From positions 79,514-143,513 of the forward strand of contig PLZV01000043.1 of assembly GCA_003152315.1 (NCBI GenBank): a stretch of 64,000 nucleotides of DNA. Reading direction: 5' to 3'. This document shows positions 9,422 through 17,644 of this stretch, piece after piece (positions within the stretch are counted from its first letter, which is position 1; every line of letters begins with the position of its first letter). The translations under genes and the position numbers were made by a program. This stretch comes from Verrucomicrobiota bacterium (lineage in GTDB: Bacteria; Verrucomicrobiota; Verrucomicrobiia; Palsa-1439). The notes beneath the pieces were generated by a model. The model was not told the origin of the DNA. It did not search any database and saw only the letters and a program-made list of their open reading frames with translations.

Positions 9422-10297
9422 TCAAAAGCGGGCGTGGCAGGCAATCTGGCCATACGGGGCGTCGTGGCTCCGAAAGACGATGTTCGGATCGAAGAAATCG
9501 AAACTGCGGTAGGGCATGAAGCCCGCCTCCGCCTCGATCGTGACAGTCGGTGTAATCTTCCACGAGCAGCCCGAACCGAGATGAAGTTCAAGATAATCCA
9601 CGATGGCGTTGTCCAGCCTGGGTAGGCCGCGAGTGCTGCCAAAATCCTGTCCCACGGCGAATGTTCCCGCCTGGATTTCCGCGCCGAGATAGAGTTTGAG
9701 TCTTTCGTTCACGTCGTATTCCAGCCTCGGCTTGGGGAGCATGAAGTTCAACGTCCACACATCCGAAAACTTCCAACGGACACCGGCCGCTGGCAAGACG
9801 GGGTACTGGGTCCGTGCGTCAACTCTCAACCCAAAGAACCACTGCAAATCGGCGCTGGCCAAATATGCCGCGCCAACGACCAGCGGCGCGTCCACATCGC
9901 GCCAGGTTATGTCCCGGAAATCGCTGTAGATGCCGGGTTGCACTTCCACGCGCATCAGCCATTCGTCCGCAATTTGGTAGTCGAAACCCAGCACCAAGCT
10001 TGCTTGCTGCAAAACGCCGGGCAGTGGCGCATGGTCGGGCACACCGAAAGTGAAACGCTGCCACTCGAACCCGATCCGCAATAGTAGATCCTTGTTAAGC
10101 TGTGGGGAGATGACGTATTTGAGATCAGCGCTGTGTTCGTCGACCGAACCGACATTCAGACCGCCGCCACGCGTGCCCGCGCCGCCGATGTAACCGTACT
10201 CAACATCCAACTCCTGCGAGATGCTCATCGAGTTGGCTGCCCAAATGGTGGCACCTGGCAGTAGCAGAGCGAGCAGGGCGATCAGTCCAGGTTTCAT
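9422..10297 (-). CDS. Outer-membrane beta-barrel-like protein (DUF6268-like)
   Basis: 291 residues from an ATG whose A overlaps the TGA of the upstream gene (TGATG), showing translational coupling. A signal peptide (MKPGLIALLALLLPGATIWAA) is followed by alternating polar/aromatic strands such as LLLRIGFEWQRFTFGV, SLVLGFDYQIADEWLMRVEVQPGIY and LKLYLGAEI. It ends in the dipeptide RF, a terminal aromatic as expected for an outer-membrane barrel. The pattern resembles the DUF6268 barrel family, though I cannot run a search. It is the last gene of a minus-strand cluster running from 13658 to 9422, all of unclear function. Confidence 0.7.
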   Translation of the reverse strand: MKPGLIALLALLLPGATIWAANSMSISQELDVEYGYIGGAGTRGGGLNVGSVDEHSADLKYVISPQLNKDLLLRIGFEWQRFTFGVPDHAPLPGVLQQASLVLGFDYQIADEWLMRVEVQPGIYSDFRDITWRDVDAPLVVGAAYLASADLQWFFGLRVDARTQYPVLPAAGVRWKFSDVWTLNFMLPKPRLEYDVNERLKLYLGAEIQAGTFAVGQDFGSTRGLPRLDNAIVDYLELHLGSGCSWKITPTVTIEAEAGFMPYRSFDFFDPNIVFRSHDAPYGQIACHARF

Positions 10298-11331
10298 CAC
10301 CTGGTCTTCGCCTCAACTTGAAAAAAGTGAATCTCTTTCTTGATGTCTTGCAGCATGAGCGCGCCGTAGGCGATACGCTCGGTCCCCTTGGTGAAGGCGA
10401 GCATCGGCGCGGCGAAGAAATCACCGCGCCACACGAGCGCCCCGGGCTTCCCGCCGACTTCAACCGGCCAAACTTCAAAAAGCGTAGCCGAGGTATAGTA
10501 GTTCCCGCTGACGTAATACTCCATGTCTACGAGCTGAAAATGATCGCCCACCGCCAACTGATATATCGCCCCCAAACTGATCGTCCCATGATAATCGGCG
10601 TCGAAAATAGTCCAGTAGTAGAAGGGGGTCAGCGACGGCGTGGTCTCATTCCCCAACAACCCGATTCTCTTAAGGATCGGTGAAAACTCGTGGGCGATGG
10701 CGAGTTGTTCGCGCAGCATGGTGCGCAACTGAATGGGCGGCGAGACAGATTCTCCCGCCGCGTCATATGGTTGGGCTCCGTCGAGCCCCTTCTGCTGGAA
10801 AGCCGACGCGCGGCCCAAGAGAAGTTTAGCCCAGCAGTCCGACACTTTTTGCGGATCGGCACGCTTCTGGACGCAAGCGGCAAGTTGCTGCGCTTCGTCA
10901 TGCGTCAGATTGAGATCGGACTTCACAGGGGTGGAAGCGACAGTTTTTTCCAACAGCCAGCGAACGGGCCGCTGGCTCATCTTGAAATCCAGTTGCTGAA
11001 AATCTGCGAGTTCACATGGCGTATGGAGCGGGTGGAAGGCAAAGACTTTCAACTCGCCATGCGGCGATGGGTCCCACAGCTGCAATCGCTTCGCGGTCTC
11101 TTCCGCCGATACCGGCACCACGAAACAGGTTTGCGCCGAAATCCCGTTGGGGAAATCCATCAGCGAACCGCGTTCTGAAAGGACGTCACCACTTAGCAGA
11201 CGGTTGAGATCGACCTGCTGGAAATCGCTGAAGCTCTTGAGCGACTCGACCGGCCCGGGGTCCGCCGCCAGCGCGGCCACCGACAGGGCGCAGCAAATTC
11301 CGACCGTGTAGAAAACCGCCAGCCACCTCAT
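10297..11331 (-). CDS. Exported hypothetical protein
   Basis: I set the start at ATG 11331 rather than an upstream in-frame TTG, because the sequence then opens with a good signal peptide (MRWLAVFYTVGICCALSVAALA). About 344 residues. There is no motif I recognise. Visible features are an early DFQQVDLNRLL segment echoed later by DFQQLDFKM, and a C-terminal half of beta-rich sequence with GNYYTSATLFEVWPVE and a basic end. The stop overlaps the start of the beta-barrel gene downstream, so the two are translationally coupled and may work together at the cell envelope. Function unknown. Confidence 0.75.
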   Translation of the reverse strand: MRWLAVFYTVGICCALSVAALAADPGPVESLKSFSDFQQVDLNRLLSGDVLSERGSLMDFPNGISAQTCFVVPVSAEETAKRLQLWDPSPHGELKVFAFHPLHTPCELADFQQLDFKMSQRPVRWLLEKTVASTPVKSDLNLTHDEAQQLAACVQKRADPQKVSDCWAKLLLGRASAFQQKGLDGAQPYDAAGESVSPPIQLRTMLREQLAIAHEFSPILKRIGLLGNETTPSLTPFYYWTIFDADYHGTISLGAIYQLAVGDHFQLVDMEYYVSGNYYTSATLFEVWPVEVGGKPGALVWRGDFFAAPMLAFTKGTERIAYGALMLQDIKKEIHFFQVEAKTR

Positions 11332-11408
11332 TGGCCCTAACGTCTCGTGCAAACAGACAATAAAATCAATGTAAATCTTGCTGGTGAACGAAAGTAGTCA
11401 GCAGATCC

Positions 11409-11843
11409 TCAGCAACCATAATATCGGTCCAGAGCCGCTTCGATATCGGAGAGACAGGACACCACCGGCTGGATGGTCAACGACAGCGATTCGCCCAGTT
11501 TGTCCACAGCCTCCATGTCCAATGGATTGGCGATAGCGACGGTCAGTTGATTCCCCCGCTTGAAGATTGGAAGAACCTTCCATTGACGGGCCAGATCACG
11601 CGACATCACCGCGAGTACATCCTGAGGAACTTCGTATTTGTTCAGATCCACCGTGTCGAGGCCGAACTGGCTCGCGAGGGCCTTCGTAATATCCATTTCC
11701 GTGAGTCGTCCCGTCTCCAGTAGTATTTGCACGACGCTCTTGCCGGCAACCTTCGACCGCTCTTTGGCCTGCGCCATATCGCCGCGAGAAACCAAGCCGA
11801 CATCCGTCAGAATCTGTGTGATGGATTCATCCTCTGGGTACAT
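11409..11843 (-). CDS. Stand-alone GspE/PilB N-terminal (MshEN-type) domain protein
   Basis: 144 residues that correspond entirely to the N-terminal domain of type II secretion/type IV pilus ATPases (T2SSE_N/MshEN). The evidence is IGQ-like heptads (ITQILTDVGLV, VVQILLETGRLTEMDITKALASQFGL), the VDLNKYEVPQDVLAVMSRDLARQWKVLPI linker, and LTVAIANPLDMEAVDKL, the usual border before the ATPase core. The ATPase core itself is absent; the protein ends at YYGC. In some ATPases this domain binds cyclic di-GMP. Here it may act as an adaptor or second-messenger receptor. It overlaps the next upstream gene by 17 bases. Confidence 0.82.
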   Translation of the reverse strand: MYPEDESITQILTDVGLVSRGDMAQAKERSKVAGKSVVQILLETGRLTEMDITKALASQFGLDTVDLNKYEVPQDVLAVMSRDLARQWKVLPIFKRGNQLTVAIANPLDMEAVDKLGESLSLTIQPVVSCLSDIEAALDRYYGC

Positions 11844-13221
11844 TAGTGTCCGCCTCCTTGCAGTTCTTCACGGGGTGTTTTTCTCGCAACAGCCTTCGTA
11901 TATCGCGGATGGACAGCCATAGCATGAGTCCGCCAAATCCGATGTAGAATAATAGACCGAGGTACACGGAGCCAACCAAGTGTCCGCCGGTTCTAATGTG
12001 GACGCCTTCCTTTGGATTTTGCGTGAGGAAGAACATGATTGCGGACTCACCGAGATAGGGTGCGTGGTCGCCAGCGGCCAGCGAGATTGTGCGCGGGCCA
12101 AGTTGCAGCCCGTTTGGCAATGGCCAGCACGCGGTCAGCACCTGGGCGCTGATGGTAAAGGCGTGATCGAAACGGCCGTTGACCCGCGATGCAGCAACAG
12201 CGAACGCGTTTCCGGAAATGCTGAAGCCGTCGATGATGGGCCCTGAATCCACATCATACCAACTGCAGTTCGTAATATCCCTTGGGTACTCGCGAAAGCC
12301 GGCTGCCCACCACCGTTCCTGCCAGAAATGCTTTTCATAGAGATTGTACCAGATTTGCGCCTGTACAGGCCACAGATCGGTGGCGGACATCAGGACGTGC
12401 GAATTGCCAATCCCCCGCGACGGTTCGTCCACCCTCCCTCGCAAGTAATCGACCGTGTAAGGAACCAATCCCCGCCCATCCGACTGCGCCCCGACGAAAG
12501 CCCGCAACGACCGCGCATAGAATTCCCCGCGATCGATGCCGAGCAACTCATCCGCGCGTTTGATCCACGCAATCGCCGCCAGTACATCAATCGGATAACA
12601 TTCATTCGGGTAATCCTCCAACAAACCCAGTTTCGAGTGATCCAGCGCCGCCGACAACGTGTCCACCTGATCCCGCAAGAGCGGTCGGTACTGCCCGCGC
12701 CCGTCAAGCTGCTCGTAGCTCGTGATTCCTGAAATAACCAACGAACGAAAGAACACATTCTGGGTGTGCCAGTAGTCGTCACCCCAATGCTGCCGCACCC
12801 ACGTGTGATGGTTGGGGTCGAGTAGTAAATCCTTCGCGGCTTCGACCGCGTCCCGTGAGTAGTTCAATGGCGCCGGGCGGGACAGTCGATGATCATTCTC
12901 CCACGCCGCCTGCAAAGCCTCGGTCGTCCGCAGGTAAAACACGCATGTGAACATCGGCCACTCTGTGCTGGGAACATCGTAGAGGTTCAAATGCGCCGCC
13001 CGCTTGGACGCGATGCGCTCCCGTGCCCACTGCTGGATGAGAGGCGTCAGATAACGATGCATCCGCCACGCTTTATCCGGGATCCCCGGCCGCCTGACAC
13101 CCGGATCCGCAAGGTCTCTTAGGGTTGTCAGCCCCGGCAGCAGCAAGAACACCACGGCTACCGCTGCCGAAAGCAGACTCCTCATCCACCTGTAAACAAA
13201 CAAGAAACGGTGTTTCAACAT
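11827..13221 (-). CDS. Membrane-anchored hypothetical protein, (alpha/alpha)-barrel-like
   Basis: The frame opens at a TTG (13329), with ATGs at 13248, 13221 and 13185. I chose 13221 because it gives a short basic lead and then a hydrophobic helix (LLSAAVAVVFLLLPGL). The large middle part is helix-rich with W/H/Y clusters (HHTWVRQHWGDDYWHTQNVFFRS, ECYPIDVLAAIAWIKRA, VDSGPIIDGFSISGNAFAVAA) typical of (alpha/alpha)6-barrel enzymes. A second membrane helix pair lies near the C-terminus (VYLGLLFYIGFGGLMLWL). I cannot name a family. It overlaps the lone GspE-N gene by 17 bases and sits in the same operon as the lipoprotein-like gene upstream. Confidence 0.65.
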   Translation of the reverse strand: MLKHRFLFVYRWMRSLLSAAVAVVFLLLPGLTTLRDLADPGVRRPGIPDKAWRMHRYLTPLIQQWARERIASKRAAHLNLYDVPSTEWPMFTCVFYLRTTEALQAAWENDHRLSRPAPLNYSRDAVEAAKDLLLDPNHHTWVRQHWGDDYWHTQNVFFRSLVISGITSYEQLDGRGQYRPLLRDQVDTLSAALDHSKLGLLEDYPNECYPIDVLAAIAWIKRADELLGIDRGEFYARSLRAFVGAQSDGRGLVPYTVDYLRGRVDEPSRGIGNSHVLMSATDLWPVQAQIWYNLYEKHFWQERWWAAGFREYPRDITNCSWYDVDSGPIIDGFSISGNAFAVAASRVNGRFDHAFTISAQVLTACWPLPNGLQLGPRTISLAAGDHAPYLGESAIMFFLTQNPKEGVHIRTGGHLVGSVYLGLLFYIGFGGLMLWLSIRDIRRLLREKHPVKNCKEADTNVPRG

Positions 13222-13325
13222 CCCTATCGCATAGATGGCACAACTACCCATCCGCTCCCGAATCGCCGCCAACCCAGGCAATCTACGCTGGCACAAAATG
13301 TCGAAAGAATGCCGGCAGCCGTTCT

Positions 13326-13658
13326 TCAATAAGACGGCGGTGGCGGCGGAGGGCGTGAGGAACGATACAGGCTCGGGGTATTGATCATGAAGTCGATCAC
13401 TTTCTCGCTCACGCCGGCATCCTTAAGGTCCAAGATCTCAGCAGCGCTGAGGCGGTAGACGGTATGCGAATTGCGAATCTGGCTGAGGATGACCTCGTCG
13501 CTGACGCCCGATTTGGCGAGCATCTTGATGTCCGGCAGGCCCATCGGCTGAGTGCGATACGGTGGAGGAGGAGGCGCTGGCCGTCGCCGCGGGGTCTCGC
13601 AACCGATTCCCACCAGCGTTACCACGGCAGCCATCATCACTAAGGTCGGCTTATTCAT
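13326..13658 (-). CDS. Small exported, Pro-rich probable lipoprotein
   Basis: About 110 residues from ATG 13658, chosen because it gives a signal peptide (MNKPTLVMMAAVVTLVGIGC) ending in a cysteine that could be lipidated, although Gly at -3 departs from the usual lipobox. After it come two proline runs (PAPPPPPYR near the N-terminus, PPPPPPSY at the end). They bracket two similar helical units: IKMLAKSGVSDEVILSQIRNS and ILDLKDAGVSEKVIDFMINT. Such GVS-(D/E)-x-VI repeats occur in short exported proteins of unknown role. Its stop overlaps the TTG start option of the next gene. Confidence 0.7.
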   Translation of the reverse strand: MNKPTLVMMAAVVTLVGIGCETPRRRPAPPPPPYRTQPMGLPDIKMLAKSGVSDEVILSQIRNSHTVYRLSAAEILDLKDAGVSEKVIDFMINTPSLYRSSRPPPPPPSY

Positions 13659-13863
13659 TACACAGTATTCCTTTACTAAATCCCCCACACTTCCCAATTT
13701 CCCCTCCCACATTATAGGCGCGGTGCGGATGAAATCAAACACTATTGCCGGATGTGATCCTTATACCCGGCCACCATTCGAAACAGTTGAAGTTATGTTA
13801 CGACCTTGCTACAATGCCGCTGTAGCGTGAGTTGTAAATAAGCAATAACCAATCCGGAGGATC

Positions 13864-14100
13864 ATGTCTAGTATCAACCAAGTTGTTCAGCAGTTGCAGA
13901 TTCAGCGCAGGCGCACGGAGCAAGAACTCGAAAAGCTCAATCTTGCTCTCAAGGCGCTCTCATTCCTTGACGGAGGATCAACGGCGGCCAAGTTAGTGAC
14001 CCGTCGCAAGCCGAAGTTTTCGGCAGCCGCTCGCGAGAGAATCGCCGCGGCGCAACGCGCTCGTTGGGCCAAAATCAAGGCGGCGCAGAAGCGGAAGTAA
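13864..14100 (+). CDS. Small basic protein with coiled-coil N-terminus
   Basis: 78 residues with a GGAGG ribosome site at the right distance. The first half is a charged coiled-coil (QLQIQRRRTEQELEKLNLALKAL). The second half is basic and Ala-rich, with RERIAAAQRARWAKIKAA, a motif seen at the C-termini of many small nucleoid-type proteins. A DNA- or RNA-binding role is plausible but not proven. A strong terminator hairpin follows at 14131. Confidence 0.7.
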   Translation: MSSINQVVQQLQIQRRRTEQELEKLNLALKALSFLDGGSTAAKLVTRRKPKFSAAARERIAAAQRARWAKIKAAQKRK

Positions 14101-14130
14101 GCCTTACCCAAACAACAAAAGCAGTTCCAT

Positions 14131-14174
14131 GCACCCCAACTGGTCTGAGTGACGGTTGGGGTGCGTTCATTTTT
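14131..14174 (+). terminator. Intrinsic terminator between convergent genes
   Basis: GCACCCCAAC (14131-14140) pairs perfectly with GTTGGGGTGC (14155-14164), followed shortly by a run of T (CATTTTT). It ends the small basic protein gene on the plus strand; the last bases touch the stop of the convergent MtfA-like gene. Confidence 0.85.
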
Positions 14175-14973
14175 AGGCACGGCGTGTTTGCGATTCGATG
14201 CCGTCCGTGCTGGCGGGGTCCTGGCGGTAGAAGCGTCTCAATTCCTCGTAAAGCTCGGGATGCCGCTGTTTGAGCTGCAGCGGCTTCTCAAAGAAATATT
14301 CCGTGACGACGGCGAAGAACTCAGCCGGTTCCGTTGCGCCATACTTGTCGATGAGCGTCGGCTGATCAGCGGCGGTTTGTTTGGACAAGGTTTCAAATTC
14401 ACCTCCGAGAACGCGAGCCCACGTGGCGTATTGGGAAGTCGTCCGCAAGACCGGAGCGCCGTCTGTAGAGCCGTTTTCCTGGTCGAGTTGATGCGCGAAC
14501 TCATGGAGAGCCACATTCCGCCCCTCCGGAACTGCGGCCGGGCGACATAGCACATGATTCCACGAGAGCACCACTGCCCCGGTCCGCCAGGATTCGCCGG
14601 CGCGCATTTCGTGGCCCTCGACTGCGATATTCCCGGGCACGATTCGCACCACCGCCGCCGGATAGGCGTCGGGATACACAAGGATGGACTGCAGGCGGGG
14701 ATAGTAGTCATGCGGGCGATTCAGCAGCAGGATACAAGCGTATGCGGCGATGGTGACCTTGATCTCTTCCGTGATTTCCAGGCCTGCGCATCCCTCAAAG
14801 TTCTTCTCCGCGATAAACACCTGAATGTAGCCCTGCAATTGTTCACGTTCGGGCGGGGTGAGTCGTCCGTAATACGAGATATTTCGCCACAGGATGGCCC
14901 GCCACGATGGCGGGAAGGCTTGTGCTCGGAGTCGGTCGCGACGCCTGGTCTTTCGCTCGAACATGACGGTCAT
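14173..14973 (-). CDS. mtfA: MtfA-like zinc metallopeptidase (M90)
   Basis: 266 residues with the HEFAHQLDQENG zinc-binding site (HExxH: H157, E158, H161) and a downstream AEFFAVVTEYFFEKP helix supplying the further metal ligand, as in MtfA (Mlc titration factor A, DgsA anti-repressor). N-terminal FPPSWRAILWRNISYYGRL and the YPAAVVRIV region are also typical. In Enterobacteria MtfA is a cytosolic aminopeptidase that titrates the glucose regulator Mlc; in other phyla its partner is unknown. In-frame ATGs exist at 14973 and 14964; I kept the longer. Before integration of the element it would have been the next gene downstream of the tmRNA. Confidence 0.88.
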   Translation of the reverse strand: MTVMFERKTRRRDRLRAQAFPPSWRAILWRNISYYGRLTPPEREQLQGYIQVFIAEKNFEGCAGLEITEEIKVTIAAYACILLLNRPHDYYPRLQSILVYPDAYPAAVVRIVPGNIAVEGHEMRAGESWRTGAVVLSWNHVLCRPAAVPEGRNVALHEFAHQLDQENGSTDGAPVLRTTSQYATWARVLGGEFETLSKQTAADQPTLIDKYGATEPAEFFAVVTEYFFEKPLQLKQRHPELYEELRRFYRQDPASTDGIESQTRRA

Positions 14974-15022
14974 CCGTAAGATGTTCTGCCGTCCTCAAGG
15001 CGCCGGTTCGCAGCCTTGAAAA

Positions 15023-15291
15023 TGGTGGTGCCTCTTGGACAAAGTTCGAACATTTTTTGATGAAAATCCAGTCTGATTTGGGTATCCCCACACCCTTCCC
15101 CACTGTGGGGAGGGGTGCTGATCCCAGATGAGTCAATGTTTACAACGGTTTCGTCGTGGTTCACCCCTCTTTTGACATCCCCTACGTCAATAGGTTTTCC
15201 GCTCACGCGGATACGGGCTGCGCGCGGCCTCAGGGCAGGCCGTGCTCGCCCTCGTCGCACAGGCGACAGAACGGGTTCACCCACGGACGGG
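15023..15291 (+). repeat. Arm A with crossover core (attR-like end)
   Basis: Core TGGTGG at 15023-15028, then 263 bp that recur in inverted orientation at 37052-37314 with no difference that I can find. The arm contains a near-perfect hairpin around CCTTCCCCAC/GTGGGGAGGG (about 15102-15124). Bases left of the core (towards mtfA) are not shared with the internal copy, so the junction between element and chromosome is exactly at the core. Confidence 0.9.
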
Positions 15292-15870
15292 AACGTGTTA
15301 AAGGACAATGTCCTTTAACGGGTAGAACACGGGTGGGACAGCCCGCTTACGCGGGAGTAAAGAACCCGGAGACGGGTTCGCAGGAAAACAAGGGAGGAAG
15401 CCTCCCCAGGTTTCCTCTCGACTCCTCTCCCCCTCCTATTTCGCAGCTACGCAGATGGATCGGTTTTGGTGTATCCGCTGGGGCTACACTCCCCCTTGCG
15501 CTACGTCGATACCCCTCTTACCCCATCGACGGCGAAGGTGGGTTCCGCCCCGCTCCTTCCACCAAAGTCCGACCACCAGCGCTTTACGCTGCGACCAAAG
15601 GGAACACAGGGGCGGCTACCGCCCCAGTTTTCCTTTGGATGTCTTTCCCCCACCCGGGGTGGCTACGCAGATGGTGCGTCCGGTCTGCGCTGTCTGGTGC
15701 TAGACGACAGCACCGGCCGCTTGCCAGGCCGACCAACTGCGCTTAACGCCACGCAGAAACGGGTTAAGCCTGCGTCACCGCAGGCGTCGCCGATCAAGAA
15801 TGCTGCCTCCGGGGTTACATCATCGTAGTCCAAAATGAATGGAACCCGATGATACGCAGATGGATCGAGA
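15292..15870. other. Stem-loop-rich non-coding region
   Basis: No believable gene is present; the long open frames here are Pro/Arg/Ser-rich and lack family features. Instead there is a series of short perfect stem-loops: AAAGGACA-ATGTCCTTT-type (15300-15316), CCCGC-TTAC-GCGGG, ACCCG-GAGA-CGGGT, GAGG-AAG-CCTC, GGGGCGG-CTA-CCGCCCC, and GCCTGCG-TCAC-CGCAGGC. The 11-mer TACGCAGATGG occurs three times, at 15448, 15664 and 15853. Together with arm A this makes about 0.8 kb of structured sequence at the element's left end. It could be a structured RNA, a replication or transfer origin, or both. No known RNA family was recognised. Confidence 0.6.
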
Positions 15871-16001
15871 AAGTCATGCTGTCCAACAAAGTGGACACCA
15901 TCGCTTAGTTGAAGGGCTGTTCAGTTAACACAGCAACGAATGGGTGAGAAGATTGATGTGCCAGTTGGCACGCTGGGAGCAATACAGAACGGCAGGACAA
16001 A

Positions 16002-16136
16002 ATGAACTTGGAGAAAATTATGGAAGCACTTTTTAAGATGATGGTGGCGATGGTGGACAAGGTGGCCGGCGATCCAGTCGAGTTGGCGATTGTTGCGATC
16101 CTTCTGATTGCCGTTGTTTACATGTTGGTACGGTAG
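16002..16136 (+). CDS. Small single-pass membrane protein (44 aa)
   Basis: Starts MNLEKIMEALFKMMVAM and ends in a hydrophobic helix (LAIVAILLIAVVYMLV) with a terminal Arg. An AGGA ribosome site lies seven bases before the ATG. Too short for most gene finders, but start signal, membrane helix and stop form a coherent unit. First of several tiny membrane proteins in this part of the element. Function unknown. Confidence 0.6.
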   Translation: MNLEKIMEALFKMMVAMVDKVAGDPVELAIVAILLIAVVYMLVR

Positions 16137-16479
16137 TGATCATGGCACATTCGCCCAATTCACGATTCACGTGTTAAAAAAGGCATACCTCGCTACAAGG
16201 AATCCGTTCCGCAGGCGAAAGCAGACCCACGAACCGTGGCCTACCATTCTGAAAACGGCAAATACTCGCCCGCTAGCTTTAACTATGCCGAAAGAAAATT
16301 TGAGGAGTTTTGCTTTTATACCGCATATGCTTTAGCCGTGCCGACGAGAATTATTTCGATGCAAGTCACTCAGTCAAAGGCCAATTCAGCGCTACGTAAC
16401 CCAAATAAAAGAGTGTGGCAAGGTCAATGCTATTGAGGAAACAGACAGCGTAGTTGGGGCGCTGTCAGAACAATATCGG
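16137..16479. other. Intergenic stretch without a clear gene
   Basis: Nothing firm is present. A segment TTCACGTGTTAAAA near 16167 resembles one at 19185 (TTTACGTGTTAAAA) in the same element. A frame open from about 16340 leads into the small gene at 16480 but has no start codon before 16480. Confidence 0.4.
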
Positions 16480-16656
16480 ATGTACGAAGACAAAGGGTTG
16501 TTAATGCAGGTTGATGAAACGGCATTCAGGAGGCAGATGGTACAGTTTCTAATTATTATTCTGGGGGTTGCTCTGATTCTTTGGCGTATCGAACGAATCA
16601 TCCGCGCAGCGCACGGCAGCGGTGGCAATGCGGCAAAATCTAAGCGGCGGAAATAA
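16480..16656 (+). CDS. Small membrane protein (58 aa)
   Basis: Begins MYEDKGLLMQVDETAFRRQ, followed by one membrane helix (VQFLIIILGVALILW) and a strongly basic tail (RRIIRAAHGS, then KSKRRK). The frame is open for about 130 bases further upstream without an ATG, GTG or TTG, so the true start could differ or the gene could be a 5'-truncated remnant. No clear ribosome site. The N-out or N-in topology is not evident; the positive-inside rule would put the C-terminus in the cytosol. Confidence 0.45.
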   Translation: MYEDKGLLMQVDETAFRRQMVQFLIIILGVALILWRIERIIRAAHGSGGNAAKSKRRK

Positions 16657-16699
16657 TCGAAACCTTGACTTTAGAATTCATCGGGCGTAGACGGGGTGC

Positions 16700-16912
16700 A
16701 TGAATCGATTGGGGATTTGGCTAGGAGTTTGGGCGCTGCTCTTCATGCTTTTCTTCGGCATCTCGTTTCGAGTCATCGGAGTGCTTTTGAGATGGACTGC
16801 CCTCTCTCCGGCTGTCGTGGTTCTCGGAGTCGCAATCTTTGCGTTGGCGATTAGCGGCGGATTGACCGTCCAGGCCTATGACGCTTTCAACCCACGACAG
16901 CGGCGGCGATAA
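16700..16912 (+). CDS. Small two-helix membrane protein (70 aa)
   Basis: Two hydrophobic helices (LGVWALLFMLFFGISF and AVVVLGVAIFALAISGGL) separated by a short loop, then a basic end (NPRQRRR). Unknown function. Lies in the run of small proteins after the structured region and has the same orientation as its neighbours. Confidence 0.55.
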   Translation: MNRLGIWLGVWALLFMLFFGISFRVIGVLLRWTALSPAVVVLGVAIFALAISGGLTVQAYDAFNPRQRRR

Positions 16913-17120
16913 TACCGCTAGTTCAAGCGCCGCTAGTAGCGCTACGCCCGGCTGTTCGTGCTGTTTTCATGTTCATGCCAATGCACCCGTCTTGCGGCCA
17001 AGTCTTTCATGCGCAGCCTGAAAGTCACTTACGATGTAACGCGGCACCGTGCCTCCGCGTCCAACTTTCCAGCCCCGACGATGGCACCAAGAAACCGGTA
17101 GTGGTACAGTTTGATTTGCC

Positions 17121-17312
17121 ATGCCAAACGATCTACCATCCAAATACCGGAGCACCTGTCTTGGTTGCGGGAAGGACTACACCGAAACGGTAGCATGGTT
17201 TGCCGAAAACTGGCGGAAATGCCCCTCTTGTGGGGCTGTAATCGACCCCAGACCCCTATTGGCCCAGATCAAGGAGATGCTGAGACCATTTATAGAAAGC
17301 GATATGATTTAA
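17121..17312 (+). CDS. Zinc-ribbon mini-protein (63 aa)
   Basis: Contains two CxxC knuckles, STCLGCGKDY and RKCPSCGAV, 18 residues apart, the layout of a zinc ribbon, followed by a helical end. Such proteins commonly bind DNA or protein partners; nothing more specific is visible. Confidence 0.65.
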   Translation: MPNDLPSKYRSTCLGCGKDYTETVAWFAENWRKCPSCGAVIDPRPLLAQIKEMLRPFIESDMI

Positions 17313-17337
17313 GGCAACACGCGGACAACAGGCGGCC

Positions 17338-17433
17338 ATGAATAGGAGTGAGAAACTCATTCTGCTATGCCTAATCGCACTCGCCGCATTGGTTGTCTTG
17401 GTTCTGATTGCTTTGCGAAGAATCTCAAATTAG
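17338..17433 (+). CDS. Tiny single-helix membrane peptide (31 aa)
   Basis: MNRSEKLILL followed by a hydrophobic run (LIALAALVVLVLIAL) and RRISN. One membrane helix makes up most of the protein. Its stop overlaps by a few bases the stop of a small convergent frame (17430-17555). No clear ribosome site, so confidence is modest. Confidence 0.4.
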   Translation: MNRSEKLILLCLIALAALVVLVLIALRRISN

Positions 17434-17555
17434 GGGGCTTTGCGCTTCTTTTTCACCGGTTTGCCCTTGAGAATCCTATGGGTGATCTCGCCACTCGGAT
17501 GCACGGTTGCCTCAACCCAAACCTTTTTGAGCTTGGGCTTGAAACGGGCTGTCAC
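17430..17555 (-). CDS. Small very basic protein (41 aa)
   Basis: From GTG 17555 it reads TARFKPKLKKVWVEATVHPSG and ends with GKPVKKKRKAP. The charged, beta-type composition resembles small phage or plasmid proteins. There is no ATG option and the ribosome site is weak. Possible gene, low certainty. Confidence 0.35.
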   Translation of the reverse strand: MTARFKPKLKKVWVEATVHPSGEITHRILKGKPVKKKRKAP

Positions 17556-17644
17556 ACCACCGATTTAACCCGGTCCGCCGGGCCGGTCAAGCCTTTGGCG
17601 ATAAAATGGATCGCCGAAATGGAAAAGAATGTCGGTTCCTGACA

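Noticed and set aside
15156..15746. Open frame of 196 aa in the left end of the element
   Set aside because: Pro/Arg/Ser-rich, runs through many hairpins and arm A; no ribosome site. The region is better explained as structured non-coding DNA.
15292..15870. CRISPR array
   Set aside because: Repeats are palindromes of different sequence and the 11-mer spacing (216, 189) is far too long; no cas genes in the window.
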